Shown here: in pieces, positions 26,840 to 37,391 of the stretch
Layout: every line of letters begins with the position of its first letter
Position numbering within the stretch: position 1 is the stretch's first letter
Assembly: GCF_002135345.1 (NCBI RefSeq)
Contig: NZ_NEGI01000005.1
Location: 248,001-312,000, forward strand
From: Acinetobacter sp. ANC 4648
GTDB taxonomy: Bacteria; Pseudomonadota; Gammaproteobacteria; Pseudomonadales; Moraxellaceae
DNA: 64,000 bases
Reading direction: 5' to 3'
The notes under the pieces: generated by a model
The model's database searches: none
What the model saw: the letters and a program-made list of their open reading frames with translations, nothing else
What the model was told of the DNA's origin: nothing
Made by a program: the position numbers and the translations under genes

Positions 26840-28183
26840 TTAGAATACACCTTGCGCCAACATTGCATCAGCAACTTTTACAAAGCCAGCAATATTTGCA
26901 CCATCAACATAGTTAACCGTACCATCTTCTTTCGTACCGAACTTCACACAGTTGCGATGAATTTCTTTCATAATCGCGTGTAAACGCTCATCGACTTCTT
27001 CAAACGTCCAACCTAAACGCAATGAATTTTGCGACATTTCTAGACCAGAGGTTGCAACACCGCCTGCATTTGATGCTTTACCTGGCGCATAAAGAATATT
27101 CGCTTCTACGAATTTTTCAACAGCTGCTAAAGTTGAAGGCATGTTTGCACCTTCAGCCACACAAATCACACCATTTTCAAGAAGCGTAACCGCATCTTCT
27201 TCAGTCAATTCATTTTGAGTTGCACATGGTAATGCGATATCACACTTAATACCCCAAGGACGACGTCCTTCAAAATATTCAAACCCGTGCTTAGATGCAA
27301 ATTCAGAAATACGACCACGTTTTACATTTTTCAGATCCATCACTTCAACCAGAAGTTCATCCGTGAAACCATCTTTCAAATATACAGTACCGTTAGAATC
27401 TGAAAGTGAAACCACTTTCGCACCTAAAAATATTGCTTTTTCAGCTGCATACTGTGCAACGTTACCAGAACCTGAAATAGCAACAACTTTACCTTGGAAG
27501 CTTTCACCACGTGTTTTAAGCATCTCTTCAGCAAAGTAAACTGTACCAAAACCAGTGGCTTCAGGACGTGCCAATGAACCACCAAAAGATAAACCTTTAC
27601 CCGTAAATACGCATGAAGTGTCATTGCTGAGCTTCTTCATCATACCTGCCATGTAACCAACTTCACGACCACCCACACCAATATCACCCGCTGGGATATC
27701 AGTATTTGAACCTAAATGGCGATAAAGTTCTACCATTAATGCTTGGCAGAAACGCATAATTTCGCCTTCTGATTTACCCTTAGGGTTAAAATCAGAACCA
27801 CCTTTACCACCACCCATAGGCAATGTCGTTAAAGCATTTTTAAAGGTTTGCTCAAAGCCTAAAAATTTAAGAATAGACAAATTCACGGATGGATGGAAAC
27901 GCATCCCCCCCTTAAATGGGCCAATTGCAGAATTATATTGAACGCGGAAAGCACGATTAACTTGAGTTTGTCCTTGATCATCAATCCATGACACACGAAA
28001 TTGAATTGCACGTTCAGGCTCGACTAAACGTTCAAGTAAACCATAGTCTGCATATTGTGGGTGCTTTTCAATAAATGGCCATAAACTGGTCATTACTTCT
28101 TCAACCGCTTGTAAAAATTCTGGTTGGTTTGGATCACGTGATTGCACGTAATTTAAGAAGTCATTCAGGTTAGTATATTTCAA
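26840..28183 (-). CDS. gdhA: NADP-type glutamate dehydrogenase
   Basis: The 447-residue hexameric enzyme has GPFKGGMRFHPSVN, the catalytic LPMGGGKGGSDFNPKGKS (a GdhA hallmark), PAGDIGVGGREVGYM, and the nucleotide-binding VAISGSGNVAQYAAEKA. It aminates 2-oxoglutarate to glutamate, the biosynthetic direction, and is a different subgroup from the 423-residue enzyme in the hut block. The NADP preference is inferred from subgroup resemblance. It is divergent from rsxB. Confidence 0.96.
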   Translation of the reverse strand: MKYTNLNDFLNYVQSRDPNQPEFLQAVEEVMTSLWPFIEKHPQYADYGLLERLVEPERAIQFRVSWIDDQGQTQVNRAFRVQYNSAIGPFKGGMRFHPSVNLSILKFLGFEQTFKNALTTLPMGGGKGGSDFNPKGKSEGEIMRFCQALMVELYRHLGSNTDIPAGDIGVGGREVGYMAGMMKKLSNDTSCVFTGKGLSFGGSLARPEATGFGTVYFAEEMLKTRGESFQGKVVAISGSGNVAQYAAEKAIFLGAKVVSLSDSNGTVYLKDGFTDELLVEVMDLKNVKRGRISEFASKHGFEYFEGRRPWGIKCDIALPCATQNELTEEDAVTLLENGVICVAEGANMPSTLAAVEKFVEANILYAPGKASNAGGVATSGLEMSQNSLRLGWTFEEVDERLHAIMKEIHRNCVKFGTKEDGTVNYVDGANIAGFVKVADAMLAQGVF

Positions 28184-28533
28184 CGCTCAATCCTCAGCAA
28201 AAGGGTGTATCAAAATTGGTCAAACTATTCAAATGTATGTAATATTTTGGCGCAAAGTATTTAATATCTTTTGTACACAATCTACAACACTTTTTAACAA
28301 GTATTTTTCAATAATATTATATTTCAATAACTTAATTTTCAATCTAACGAGTCATTTTTGTCAATTTGATCAATTTTCGTTGTATGACTGATTGATTTTA
28401 TTGTTTTAAAATAGCGCATTTTTAGATCCGAAATAGCGCACAGCAAAGTCTGCTAAATCATGCTAATATTCCCTCATATTTTTGAACTATTCGGTTCAGA
28501 ATTTTTTCGTTTTTTATAAGTTTTATTCTCATC
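28184..28533. other. 350-base divergent promoter region, gdhA and rsxB
   Basis: An A+T-rich region that must hold both promoters. I see no gene and no convincing operator. Confidence 0.5.
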
Positions 28534-29328
28534 ATGACACTGCAAATTTCACTCATTCAACAAATTGATGTCTTACTTCCTCAAACCCAATGTGGGCTCT
28601 GTGGGCATAGAGATGGTTGTTTACCTTATGCAAAATCTATTGCTGAAGGCGAAGCGGCAAATAAATGCATTCCAGGTGGACAACCTGTCGCAGATGCATT
28701 GGCTCTATTACTCCATAGAGAAGCACTCATTGCAGAAGAAAGTATTTGGCCAATTCAGTCTGATGGTCGACCACAGAGAATGAAAGCAGTTATACGTGAA
28801 GATGAATGTATTGGTTGTACCAAATGCATCAGTGCTTGCCCTGTCGATGCGATTATTGGTTCAGGCAAACTTATGCATACGATATTGACAGACCTATGTA
28901 CTGGATGTGAACTGTGTATTCCCCCCTGTCCGGTCGATTGTATTGATTTAATTGAAGATACTCGACCAGTGCCGATGGAACATATTCGAATTATAGAGGA
29001 AAATGATTTACGCAATCGCTATTATGCTCACATCCAACGTGAAGAAAAACGACATACTCATCGTAAAGGACCTGTCGTTCGTGCTGCAATTGATTCCGCA
29101 CTTTTTTCCCAAATGACTCAGCAAAATAAAGCATTAACTACAATTAAAGTGATACAAAAAGTAGAAATCACACCCCCACAAATTGATGCTAAAACCACCA
29201 TCGAACTGGCAAAATTACGTACGCACATTAAAAAGTTAGAAAAACAATTAAGCGTCCGTGCTGATGCTAAAAAACAACAGCAACTACATGAATTACAACT
29301 ACAATTATTAGCTTTACAGGAAGTATAA
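28534..29328 (+). CDS. rsxB: soluble RsxB/RnfB-like iron-sulfur protein
   Basis: The 264-residue product has the RnfB N-terminal four-Cys cluster site (Cys20, 23, 29, 45, with one extra residue in the second spacer), then two [4Fe-4S] ferredoxin motifs ([12 protein letters not shown] and [12 protein letters not shown]). It lacks the usual membrane anchor of about 25 residues and has a charged, probably coiled-coil tail from about 205. No other rsx/rnf subunit is nearby, so it cannot act in a complete Rnf complex encoded here. nth begins two bases after the stop, preserving an rsx-nth linkage. Its electron partner is unknown. Confidence 0.9.
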   Translation: MTLQISLIQQIDVLLPQTQCGLCGHRDGCLPYAKSIAEGEAANKCIPGGQPVADALALLLHREALIAEESIWPIQSDGRPQRMKAVIREDECIGCTKCISACPVDAIIGSGKLMHTILTDLCTGCELCIPPCPVDCIDLIEDTRPVPMEHIRIIEENDLRNRYYAHIQREEKRHTHRKGPVVRAAIDSALFSQMTQQNKALTTIKVIQKVEITPPQIDAKTTIELAKLRTHIKKLEKQLSVRADAKKQQQLHELQLQLLALQEV

Positions 29329-29330
29329 GT

Positions 29331-30026
29331 ATGGCTGTAAAGAATATGACTAAAAAGCAGATTCAAATATTTTTTGAACGCTTACGCGAACAACGTCCAC
29401 ACCCCAAAACTGAACTGAATTATTCTAGCCCATTTGAACTCTTGGTTGCTGTTACCCTGTCTGCACAAGCCACCGATATCAGCGTCAATAAAGCAACAGA
29501 TAAGCTTTTCCCTGTTGCCAATACACCTAAGGCCATATATGCACTCGGTGTGGAAGGTCTTAAACAATATATTAAAACGATTGGTTTATATAACGCCAAA
29601 GCTGAGAATGTTATTAAGACCTGCAAAATACTCATTGAAAAGCATAATAGCCAAGTTCCCAATAATCGTGCAGATTTAGAAGCCTTACCCGGTGTAGGCC
29701 GTAAAACGGCGAATGTGGTGCTGAATACGGCCTTTGGTCAACCGACCATGGCTGTAGATACCCATATTTTTCGTGTCGGGAATCGGACTGGACTTGCAGT
29801 CGGAAAAAATGTCTTAGAAGTGGAACAACGACTCATGAAAGTCATTCCCAAAGAATTTATTCTAGACTCACATCATTGGCTGATTTTACATGGCCGCTAT
29901 TGTTGTATTGCTCGCAAACCTAAATGTAATGAATGCATTGTTTCAGATGTGTGTAATTGGCCAGATCGGTTTGACTTTGGCGCTGCGCGTCCAATCAAGA
30001 TTCATAATATTGAGAATGTAGGCTAA
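29331..30026 (+). CDS. nth: endonuclease III
   Basis: The 231-residue DNA glycosylase/AP lyase removes oxidised pyrimidines. The helix-hairpin-helix LPGVGRKTANVVL, the catalytic Asp in VDTHIFR, and the C-terminal [4Fe-4S] ligands (C-x6-C-x2-C-x5-C ending SDVCNW) are present. ATG 29331 has AGGAAG upstream; MTKKQ at 29346 is closer to the E. coli start but has no better site. It is co-directional with rsxB with a two-base gap, so the operon is likely. Confidence 0.96.
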   Translation: MAVKNMTKKQIQIFFERLREQRPHPKTELNYSSPFELLVAVTLSAQATDISVNKATDKLFPVANTPKAIYALGVEGLKQYIKTIGLYNAKAENVIKTCKILIEKHNSQVPNNRADLEALPGVGRKTANVVLNTAFGQPTMAVDTHIFRVGNRTGLAVGKNVLEVEQRLMKVIPKEFILDSHHWLILHGRYCCIARKPKCNECIVSDVCNWPDRFDFGAARPIKIHNIENVG

Positions 30027-30050
30027 ATTTTAGTATTTAGCCCGTTCGGC

Positions 30051-30266
30051 TCACTGGTTTTTATCCGCCTTTTTCTTTTTCATTTGTTCAAGTTTTTTTT
30101 GCTCTTCTGCAAGTTGAGGATGAATCTGATAATTCCCTTTTAACTGACGTCGTTCCTGCACTGCTTGTTTCTGTGTTTGTCGAAGTAATTTTTGACTTTG
30201 ATAAAATAAAAAAAGTAATAATGCGATACTTAAGACCACCATCACCATAAGTGCAACTTTCAACAA
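30051..30266 (-). CDS. small single-pass membrane protein
   Basis: The 71-residue protein has one N-terminal transmembrane segment (about residues 4-22) and a basic, Gln/Lys-rich cytoplasmic tail (QKLLRQTQKQAVQERRQ, ending KKKKADKNQ). There is no recognisable domain. It is downstream of adk on the same strand but separated from it by a terminator, so it probably has its own promoter. Function unknown; a small membrane-adaptor role is only a guess. Confidence 0.6.
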   Translation of the reverse strand: MLKVALMVMVVLSIALLLFLFYQSQKLLRQTQKQAVQERRQLKGNYQIHPQLAEEQKKLEQMKKKKADKNQ

Positions 30267-30291
30267 AGCCTTTACTCCACATCATCAAAAT

Positions 30292-30323
30292 AAAAGAGCC
30301 CTAATATGACTTAGGACTCTTTT
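30292..30323 (-). terminator. adk terminator hairpin
   Basis: AAAAGAGCCCTAA and TTAGGACTCTTTT form a stem with one mismatch around a short loop, 50 bases beyond the adk stop on its strand. Confidence 0.75.
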
Positions 30324-30372
30324 ATTGTCAAAGCATTCAATCAAACGCTTTAATTGTTTTATGTATGTCGTC

Positions 30373-31038
<666 letters not shown>

Positions 31039-31121
31039 TCATTTAAAACAATGTGTATGATAACTTTCACGATGTTGACTTTCACTCTATAAGAAAAAAT
31101 CAACATCGCCTCAGCATCTAA

Positions 31122-32438
31122 TTATAAGAAAGCCACAAACAAATGTATTAAGCCTGCAAAAAATCCAGTTACACCACCGAGTACAATCAAAATCCATTCA
31201 TCTTCCTGAAATGCAGGACGCAATAAGTTCTGAAATTCCTTGGGTGTTAATTCACGAATTCGCTCTCTAAACATTTGAAAAATTTTCTGTGCACGGCTCG
31301 CATTAAAGGCGGGGTCGCATACAGGTACCATCGTAATTTCAATTGAGCGATCAATCAAGTCTGTCTTTAACTTAGCATACTCAGTTGGCCCTATTGACAA
31401 TTGTAATGCCGTACGAATTAATGGAGTTTCCATAATACCATTGACATGACGTTTGATAATACGGCGTGTCTTATCTTTCTTTGGCCCATACATCATTTCA
31501 GTCATAATGGATTTTAGCGTGATCAAGTCTTCTGTCACTACACTTGCAAAGACATCTGATACTTCTTCTTGGCGTTTCATAAATGCACCCTGTACATTAT
31601 ACGTACCAATACGTGGAATTATAGGCTTAATCCAAGGAAATTTATGATCTTGAGTTCGTGCAAAAAACTGTGGATAACGTACTAAATGTGGTTCAATGGG
31701 ATTAAATACCATCCAAATGGCAATCCAGTTGGTTAGAAAACCCCAAACGGCAGCAAAAAATGGCACAGTCCAATGTTGTGGCACATACACATATACAAAC
31801 ATTTGGAAAATACCAAAGAAACTACCAATCACAGCACTAATATGCCAAATAAAATTAATTTCTTTCTGTCCCACTTTTAGGAACATTCGCACCATTAAAC
31901 GACGGTCACCTTCCATTTGACGAACAATCATTTCTTTCATGTTCACCAGTGACTCAACGTTCATAGTTAATTCAGTCACTAGGCCTTTTAAAATTTCAGG
32001 CATTTCTCGTTGTGCTTGAGAATAAATTCGGCGCTTAATTGAATACGGTAAGTTTTCCCACAATACTGCATTCCGCTCAAGCATCACTTCGTCAATTAAG
32101 TGTTCAAGTTCAAAACCGACTTGTTCACCAATGATACGTGCCATATCCTCAGGATCCATCGCTTGAAGAAATTCATTCAACGACCCCAATTTAGATAAGG
32201 TATTGTCTGTAATAATGCCCGATATACGTCCCGCTTTACGTGGCACAATCCCCTGCCACCCTACAGGTAATGGTCCAATGTGAAAGCCCCAGAACTTAAT
32301 TGGATAAAATACCATTTTAAGTGCCATCCAAACATGTGCCCAAGTGACAAATGCTGTGACAGGAATAATACTTAAAATTGCGAGATGATCTGGTCTACTT
32401 GTAAAGGCTTGCCACAAATCACTAACGTATTCAAACAT
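31122..32438 (-). CDS. DUF445 family membrane protein
   Basis: The 438-residue protein has hydrophobic segments near the N-terminus (about 18-45), in the middle (about 200-245) and at the very end (about 415-437). A long amphipathic helical region separates them, as in the DUF445/YheB family. These proteins span the inner membrane with large helical domains; no biochemical function is established. The neighbours adk and the outer-membrane protein give no clear functional link. Confidence 0.8.
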   Translation of the reverse strand: MFEYVSDLWQAFTSRPDHLAILSIIPVTAFVTWAHVWMALKMVFYPIKFWGFHIGPLPVGWQGIVPRKAGRISGIITDNTLSKLGSLNEFLQAMDPEDMARIIGEQVGFELEHLIDEVMLERNAVLWENLPYSIKRRIYSQAQREMPEILKGLVTELTMNVESLVNMKEMIVRQMEGDRRLMVRMFLKVGQKEINFIWHISAVIGSFFGIFQMFVYVYVPQHWTVPFFAAVWGFLTNWIAIWMVFNPIEPHLVRYPQFFARTQDHKFPWIKPIIPRIGTYNVQGAFMKRQEEVSDVFASVVTEDLITLKSIMTEMMYGPKKDKTRRIIKRHVNGIMETPLIRTALQLSIGPTEYAKLKTDLIDRSIEITMVPVCDPAFNASRAQKIFQMFRERIRELTPKEFQNLLRPAFQEDEWILIVLGGVTGFFAGLIHLFVAFL

Positions 32439-32500
32439 GCATGACTCTCGTATTTATTTCTATTTGCGGTCGATGACGGATTATCAATTCTAATAAGTAA

Positions 32501-33019
32501 CTAAAATCCAAAACTTAATGAATAAGACGCTTGAAATTCTGGTCGAGCCTCAAATACGATAGTATTCCCTGAAGTAACTTTATTACCAGCACCCATACCA
32601 ATACTAAAAGTGCTAATACGTTCTTTATTTAATAAAACATAAGCTAAATCGGCACCTACTCCCAATTGGGTCTTATCGCCAGTTTTGCCTGTAGATTTAC
32701 TTTTAATCTGCCCCGCATATGCACCTACATAGAAGCCATTTTTATCCGTCCCATTAAGAAAAGTAGGATATCGAAAGCCTAATTGACCACCAAACTCATG
32801 ATCATCATTCGTAAATGCACCAAGTTTTACATAGGCAATACCATAAGGATTTACCCACTCACCATTTACATGCACTAATTTCATCGTCATGCCTGCACCT
32901 ATATTAAACATAGCGGCATCTTCAGATTTTAATTTAGCTTCAGGTAAATAATCGGAAATTTCAGCATGTGCCCAGTTCCCTACTGCTAAAAGCAGAATTA
33001 AAGGAAAGATTTTTCTCAT
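32501..33019 (-). CDS. YfaZ-like outer-membrane beta-barrel protein
   Basis: From ATG 33019, with GGAG six bases upstream, the product is 172 residues. A signal peptide (MRKIFPLILLLAVGNWAHA) is followed by alternating-hydrophobicity strands and a C-terminal aromatic ending SYSLSFGF, as needed for BAM-dependent insertion. Upstream in-frame ATG codons at 33031 and 33055 have worse ribosome sites. It resembles the YfaZ precursor group in size and Gly/aromatic pattern, though the specific family is uncertain. Confidence 0.7.
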   Translation of the reverse strand: MRKIFPLILLLAVGNWAHAEISDYLPEAKLKSEDAAMFNIGAGMTMKLVHVNGEWVNPYGIAYVKLGAFTNDDHEFGGQLGFRYPTFLNGTDKNGFYVGAYAGQIKSKSTGKTGDKTQLGVGADLAYVLLNKERISTFSIGMGAGNKVTSGNTIVFEARPEFQASYSLSFGF

Positions 33020-33258
33020 TATTTTCTCCATTGTCCCTTTTATTTTATGGGTCAAGTCTATTTTCCTTAATTTTTTGACTTTAACAGAATTATCACGCTA
33101 CTCATATACAAAATGCTAGAATTTTACTGTCTGCAAAGTCAAAGTCACCTATATTCTGACCGAGAAGTATTTTATTTTATTTACATTCATTGTTCTCATT
33201 CTGAGGTAAAATGTTGCGCCCCGCATAGTCCTCAAATTCAGTTCGAAAGCCAATACGT

Positions 33259-35304
33259 ATGAAGCAGCAGTTTCCTCTTAAAAATGTTCAACAAGAAAAG
33301 CGCATCTTTCGTAGTCGTGTCTTTTTTGCCATTGGTATCGTTTCATTCTTTTTGATCTTACTGGTGGTGCGCTATGCCTACTTACAAATTGTGCATCATC
33401 AAGAATTTAGTGAAGCCGCAGACAAAAATCGAATCCGTTTGCAACCCATAGCACCGGCTCGTGGTTATATTTACGATCGTAACGGTATTTTACTGGCAGA
33501 CAACTATCCAGTTTTCACCGCGACATTAAGTAAAGCCGATGTTGAGGATACTGATGATACTGTAAAACGCTTAACCCCTATTATTGGTTTGTCTGAAGAA
33601 GATATCGAACGTTTTCATAGTCGAATTAAAACTGCAAAAAAAACCGAGCGAGTCACCCTTAAACTCAATTTAACAGAAACTGATATCGCACGCTTCAGTG
33701 AGATTAAATTTCAATTTCCTGGTGTAGATATTGAAACGCAGATGACGCGTTATTATCCACATGGTGAATTGTTTGCGCATGTGGTCGGTTATGTTGGGCG
33801 TATTAACGATAAAGAATTAAAAGCCATAGACAAAGAATCTTATGCTGGCACGAACCTGATTGGGAAAATTGGGGTTGAAAAATCCTATGAAGATCTTTTA
33901 CATGGCACACCCGGCTACGAATCTATTGAAGCCGATGCTCATGGTAATGTATTACGTCATTTAGGCCGCAAAGAATCGACTCGAGGGAACGATTTATATC
34001 TATCTTTAGATTATGGATTACAAACTGTAGCTGCAGAACAACTCGCGGGTCGCCGTGGTGCAATCGTCGCGATAGATCCACGGACAGGTGAAATTCTGGC
34101 CTTAGTCTCTAGTCCTAGTTTTAACCCGAATCTTTTTGTGACGGGTATTGGTCACGATGACTATAGTGCTTTAAGAGATAATTTAGATCAACCGCTTTAT
34201 AACAGAGCCGTGCAAGGTTCCTATCCACCCGGCTCAACCATTAAACCGATGGAAGCGCTAGGTGGTATTCATTATAAAATTGTAGATTGGTCAACAGCTA
34301 TTGCTGATCCCGGGTATTTTCATCTACCTGGCGATTCTCATAAATTCCGTGACTGGAAGAAAACCGGTCATGGCAGCGTAAATATGCATAAATCGATTAT
34401 TATTTCATGTGATACCTATTTTTATATTTTATCGTATCAAATGGGTATTGAGAAAATGAACGACTGGATGCGCCAGTTTGGTTTTGGTGCAAAAACAGGC
34501 GTCGACTTACCGAGTGAAAGTGAAGGTCTATATCCAAGTCCTGAATGGAAAATGCGTACCCGAAAGAGCAAATGGCTTAAAGGTGAAACCATTTCTGTGA
34601 GTATTGGCCAAGGGGCTTTTACCGCGACACCATTACAACTCGCCATGGCAACTGCCATTACTGCCAATCATGGTGCACATGTTATTCCGCATGTCTTACG
34701 TGCAACAAAAGGTGCAAAAATTCATCCAGTATTGAATGCGCCTACTGGTAAAATTAATTTCAGTGGTACTGAAGAAGATTGGATTAAAATGCGTGATGCC
34801 ATGGTTGATGTAATTCAATCTGGTACTGGACGTGGTATTCGCACACCAATGTATCAAATTGCAGGAAAAACAGGGACAGCCCAAGTCAAAAGTATTGCAC
34901 AAGGCAAACGCTATAACGAAGCATTACTAAATGAACGTCAGCTTGACCATGGCTTATTCGTTGGATTTGCTCCCGCTGAAAATCCTGAAATTGCAATTTC
35001 CGTGATTTGGGAAAATGGGAAGCATGGTGGGTCCGCGGCTCAATTGGCTCGACCTATTTTCGACTATTGGTTATTGCAAAAGAAAAAGAATCCAGTATTA
35101 CCGACCAATCATGAGGTCAGCGGTGGCTTAATGACTGCTGGTATTAAACCAGGCGAATTAGCAAGTACTGATGTAAGTTTAAATGCACAGCCAAATACGG
35201 TAACAAAACCTAAACCACAAATGCATGTTCCATCAATACAAAATCAACCGACTACTCAAACTCAATCATCAGCACAGACGACTCAGGCAGAAATTAGTGA
35301 ATAA
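33259..35304 (+). CDS. mrdA: penicillin-binding protein 2 (peptidoglycan transpeptidase)
   Basis: The 681-residue bitopic inner-membrane protein has a short cytoplasmic N-terminus, one transmembrane helix (about 21-43), a pedestal domain and a transpeptidase domain. The active-site Ser326 is in STIK (Lys329), the second motif Ser383-Cys-Asp385 and the third Lys537-Thr-Gly539. PBP2 cross-links lateral-wall peptidoglycan with RodA for rod shape and is the target of mecillinam. The C-terminal tail after about 620 is Gln/Thr-rich. rsmD starts inside its last codons. Confidence 0.97.
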   Translation: MKQQFPLKNVQQEKRIFRSRVFFAIGIVSFFLILLVVRYAYLQIVHHQEFSEAADKNRIRLQPIAPARGYIYDRNGILLADNYPVFTATLSKADVEDTDDTVKRLTPIIGLSEEDIERFHSRIKTAKKTERVTLKLNLTETDIARFSEIKFQFPGVDIETQMTRYYPHGELFAHVVGYVGRINDKELKAIDKESYAGTNLIGKIGVEKSYEDLLHGTPGYESIEADAHGNVLRHLGRKESTRGNDLYLSLDYGLQTVAAEQLAGRRGAIVAIDPRTGEILALVSSPSFNPNLFVTGIGHDDYSALRDNLDQPLYNRAVQGSYPPGSTIKPMEALGGIHYKIVDWSTAIADPGYFHLPGDSHKFRDWKKTGHGSVNMHKSIIISCDTYFYILSYQMGIEKMNDWMRQFGFGAKTGVDLPSESEGLYPSPEWKMRTRKSKWLKGETISVSIGQGAFTATPLQLAMATAITANHGAHVIPHVLRATKGAKIHPVLNAPTGKINFSGTEEDWIKMRDAMVDVIQSGTGRGIRTPMYQIAGKTGTAQVKSIAQGKRYNEALLNERQLDHGLFVGFAPAENPEIAISVIWENGKHGGSAAQLARPIFDYWLLQKKKNPVLPTNHEVSGGLMTAGIKPGELASTDVSLNAQPNTVTKPKPQMHVPSIQNQPTTQTQSSAQTTQAEISE

Positions 35305-35857
35305 GGGAAAAAATCAACTTCGTATTATTGGTGGCGAATGGAAACGTCGTGTTCTTCCTTTTGCCAGTATTGAAGGGCTAAGACCAACTCCTGATCGTGT
35401 TCGAGAAACACTGTTTAACTGGCTGATGTGGGATGTACAAAATGCTCAAGTATTAGACTTATGCGCTGGTTCAGGTGCATTAAGTTTTGAAGCATTATCT
35501 CGTGGTGCTGCAAATGTGGTGATGATTGAGCCGAATCACAACCAAGCTAAAATTTTAAAAGAAAATATTCAACTCTTAAAATCGTCAAATTGCCAAGTAA
35601 TGCTAACAACGGCACAACAGGCTCTTCCAACATTAAAAACTGACTTCGATTTAGTTTTTTTAGACCCACCCTACAGCTTAGATTTATGGCAACAACTCGC
35701 AACTCTTGTAGATCCTCTCATTAAAAATCAGGGTCATATTTATGTTGAAGCAGATCGTGATTTACGCTACTTACAACTTCCCAACAGTTGGCAGTTGATC
35801 AAGCAAACTAAAGCTGGAGCTGTTCGAGCTGGCCTATTTCAAAAGCAAAACACTTAA
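35297..35857 (+). CDS. rsmD: 16S rRNA (guanine966-N2)-methyltransferase
   Basis: The 186-residue methyltransferase carries QLRIIGGEWKRRVLPF near its start, GLRPTPDRVRETLFNWL, SAM-binding LDLCAGSGALSFEALSRGA, and the catalytic DPPY motif. I set the start at GTG 35297, overlapping mrdA by eight bases, because the conserved N-terminus begins there; the longer frame upstream lies inside mrdA. The overlap suggests translational coupling. A terminator follows directly. Confidence 0.93.
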   Translation: MNKGKNQLRIIGGEWKRRVLPFASIEGLRPTPDRVRETLFNWLMWDVQNAQVLDLCAGSGALSFEALSRGAANVVMIEPNHNQAKILKENIQLLKSSNCQVMLTTAQQALPTLKTDFDLVFLDPPYSLDLWQQLATLVDPLIKNQGHIYVEADRDLRYLQLPNSWQLIKQTKAGAVRAGLFQKQNT

Positions 35858-35883
35858 AAAAAGGCTCTCATTGGGCCTTTTTT
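35856..35883. terminator. bidirectional terminator after rsmD
   Basis: An A tract and GGC (to 35865) pair with GCC and a T tract (from 35875) around a 9-base loop. Confidence 0.8.
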
Positions 35884-35896
35884 ACAACATTTAGAA

Positions 35897-36250
35897 TTAT
35901 CGTCCACGCTCTCCATCTGAATTGCCTTCACCTCTACCAGAATAACTTCCACCTGAATGAGCTCCACTTCCATCATAATGGCCTCCACCAGAGCGGTTTC
36001 CATCTCCGTCTGATCTATCTCCATCATGACTTGATCGGTCATGATCTCTGTCTTCCGATTGACTCGATCTATTTTCATGATTATGCCAATCAGGTTGGTA
36101 ATGACCACGGTCATAACCGCCAAAATCATAAAGATTATAACCGCCATAACTACCATAATCATAACCATTTGAATAATTATCATAAGGTGATGACACACAA
36201 CCAGTTAACGAAACGGCAACTAAACCTAATAATAAAATTATTTTGATCAT
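35897..36250 (-). CDS. Gly/Tyr/Ser/Asp-rich low-complexity lipoprotein
   Basis: The 117-residue product begins with a lipoprotein signal and lipobox LTGC (Cys18). A Tyr/Gly/Asn repeat region (about 23-52) is followed by a Ser/Asp/Gly/Arg-rich tail with no Cys. Tail composition is strongly biased and probably disordered. A second frame on the same strand is also open across part of it, but the lipobox supports this one. Function unknown; it may be an outer-membrane-anchored surface protein. Confidence 0.65.
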   Translation of the reverse strand: MIKIILLLGLVAVSLTGCVSSPYDNYSNGYDYGSYGGYNLYDFGGYDRGHYQPDWHNHENRSSQSEDRDHDRSSHDGDRSDGDGNRSGGGHYDGSGAHSGGSYSGRGEGNSDGERGR

Positions 36251-36488
36251 TGCGCATACTCGACTACTACCTTGTATCTTTCTAACATAAGCCGAAGAGG
36301 TGTAAAATTCCTGCGTATTTAGTTTTTTATTGTACCAAGCTGTTTATTATTTGTTCGAAAAGTTTTTAAGTTAAAACTTATTTTCTTGCTTTAAACATGT
36401 ACATTAGTTTTCATCATATTGCACACTATCCGAATATTAAATTAAATCAATAAAAAAGCCCGTAAGGGCTTTTTTATATATTAGTGAT
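36251..36488. other. 238-base gap between the lipoprotein gene and sucD
   Basis: Contains the lipoprotein promoter and the sucD terminator. The trpS-sucD gap of Acinetobacter baylyi carries the Aar small RNA, so this equivalent gap next to sucD may also, although trpS is not the neighbour here. I see no decisive sequence. Confidence 0.4.
36452..36475. terminator. terminator downstream of sucD
   Basis: AAAAAAGCCC and GGGCTTTTTT form a perfect 10-base stem with a GTAA loop. It is symmetric, so it can work in both directions. Confidence 0.9.
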
Positions 36489-37379
36489 TTAAGCTAAACC
36501 CTTTTCTTGAAGTACTTTCAACATGGTTGAACCAAGCTCTGCTGGACTGCGTGTATATGCCATTCCTGCTTTCTCAAATGCAGCAAACTTCTCTTCGGCA
36601 GTTCCTTGACCACCAGAAATAATCGCCCCTGCATGCCCCATACGCTTTCCTTTCGGTGCTGTTACACCAGCAATATAGCCCACAACAGGTTTCGTTACAT
36701 GAGACTTAATATACTCTGCAGCTTCTTCTTCGGCAGTCCCACCGATTTCACCAATCATAATAATGGCTTCAGTTTGAGGATCTTCTTGGAATAATTTCAA
36801 GCAATCAATCTGATTCATCCCTGGAATTGGATCTCCCCCAATACCGATACACGTAGACTGACCTAAACCTAGCTTAGTTGTTTGCGCAACAGCTTCATAA
36901 GTCAAAGTACCTGAACGTGAAATAATCCCTATCTTACCCGGTTGATGAATATGACCTGGCATAATACCTATTTTACATTCGCCTGGTGTAATAATCCCTG
37001 GACAATTTGGTCCGATTAATCGTGCATGATTGCCATATGTTTCCAAATATCGTTTTGCTTTAAGCATATCTAAAGTAGGTACACCTTCAGTAATCACAAC
37101 AATAAGACTAATGCCTGAATCAACCGCTTCAACAATTGAATCTAAAACAAAAGGCGCAGGTACATAAATTACAGAAGCATCTGCACCTGTCTCTTTCACA
37201 GCTTGTTGCATAGTATTAAATACAGGTAAGCCAATATGTGTTTGACCACCTTTTCCGGGTGTTACACCACCGACAACTTTTGTTCCATAAGCAATAGCTT
37301 GTTCTGAATGAAATGTCCCATTTTTACCGGTAAAACCTTGTACCAATACTTTGGTGTCTTTATTAACTAATACGCTCAT
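36489..37379 (-). CDS. sucD: succinate-CoA ligase, alpha subunit
   Basis: The 296-residue subunit has the CoA-binding Rossmann opening [15 protein letters not shown] and the phosphohistidine loop with His249 in [11 protein letters not shown]. With SucC it converts succinyl-CoA to succinate while making ATP or GTP, and it is the last gene of the 2-oxoglutarate-to-succinate set. The sucC stop is 12 bases upstream, so they are co-translated. Confidence 0.97.
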   Translation of the reverse strand: MSVLVNKDTKVLVQGFTGKNGTFHSEQAIAYGTKVVGGVTPGKGGQTHIGLPVFNTMQQAVKETGADASVIYVPAPFVLDSIVEAVDSGISLIVVITEGVPTLDMLKAKRYLETYGNHARLIGPNCPGIITPGECKIGIMPGHIHQPGKIGIISRSGTLTYEAVAQTTKLGLGQSTCIGIGGDPIPGMNQIDCLKLFQEDPQTEAIIMIGEIGGTAEEEAAEYIKSHVTKPVVGYIAGVTAPKGKRMGHAGAIISGGQGTAEEKFAAFEKAGMAYTRSPAELGSTMLKVLQEKGLA

Positions 37380-37391
37380 GATTGATACTCC

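Noticed and set aside
35854..36198. Met/Ile/Val-rich open frame overlapping the Gly/Tyr-rich lipoprotein
   Set aside because: It is a shadow of the repetitive lipoprotein gene, which has a proper lipobox and start.
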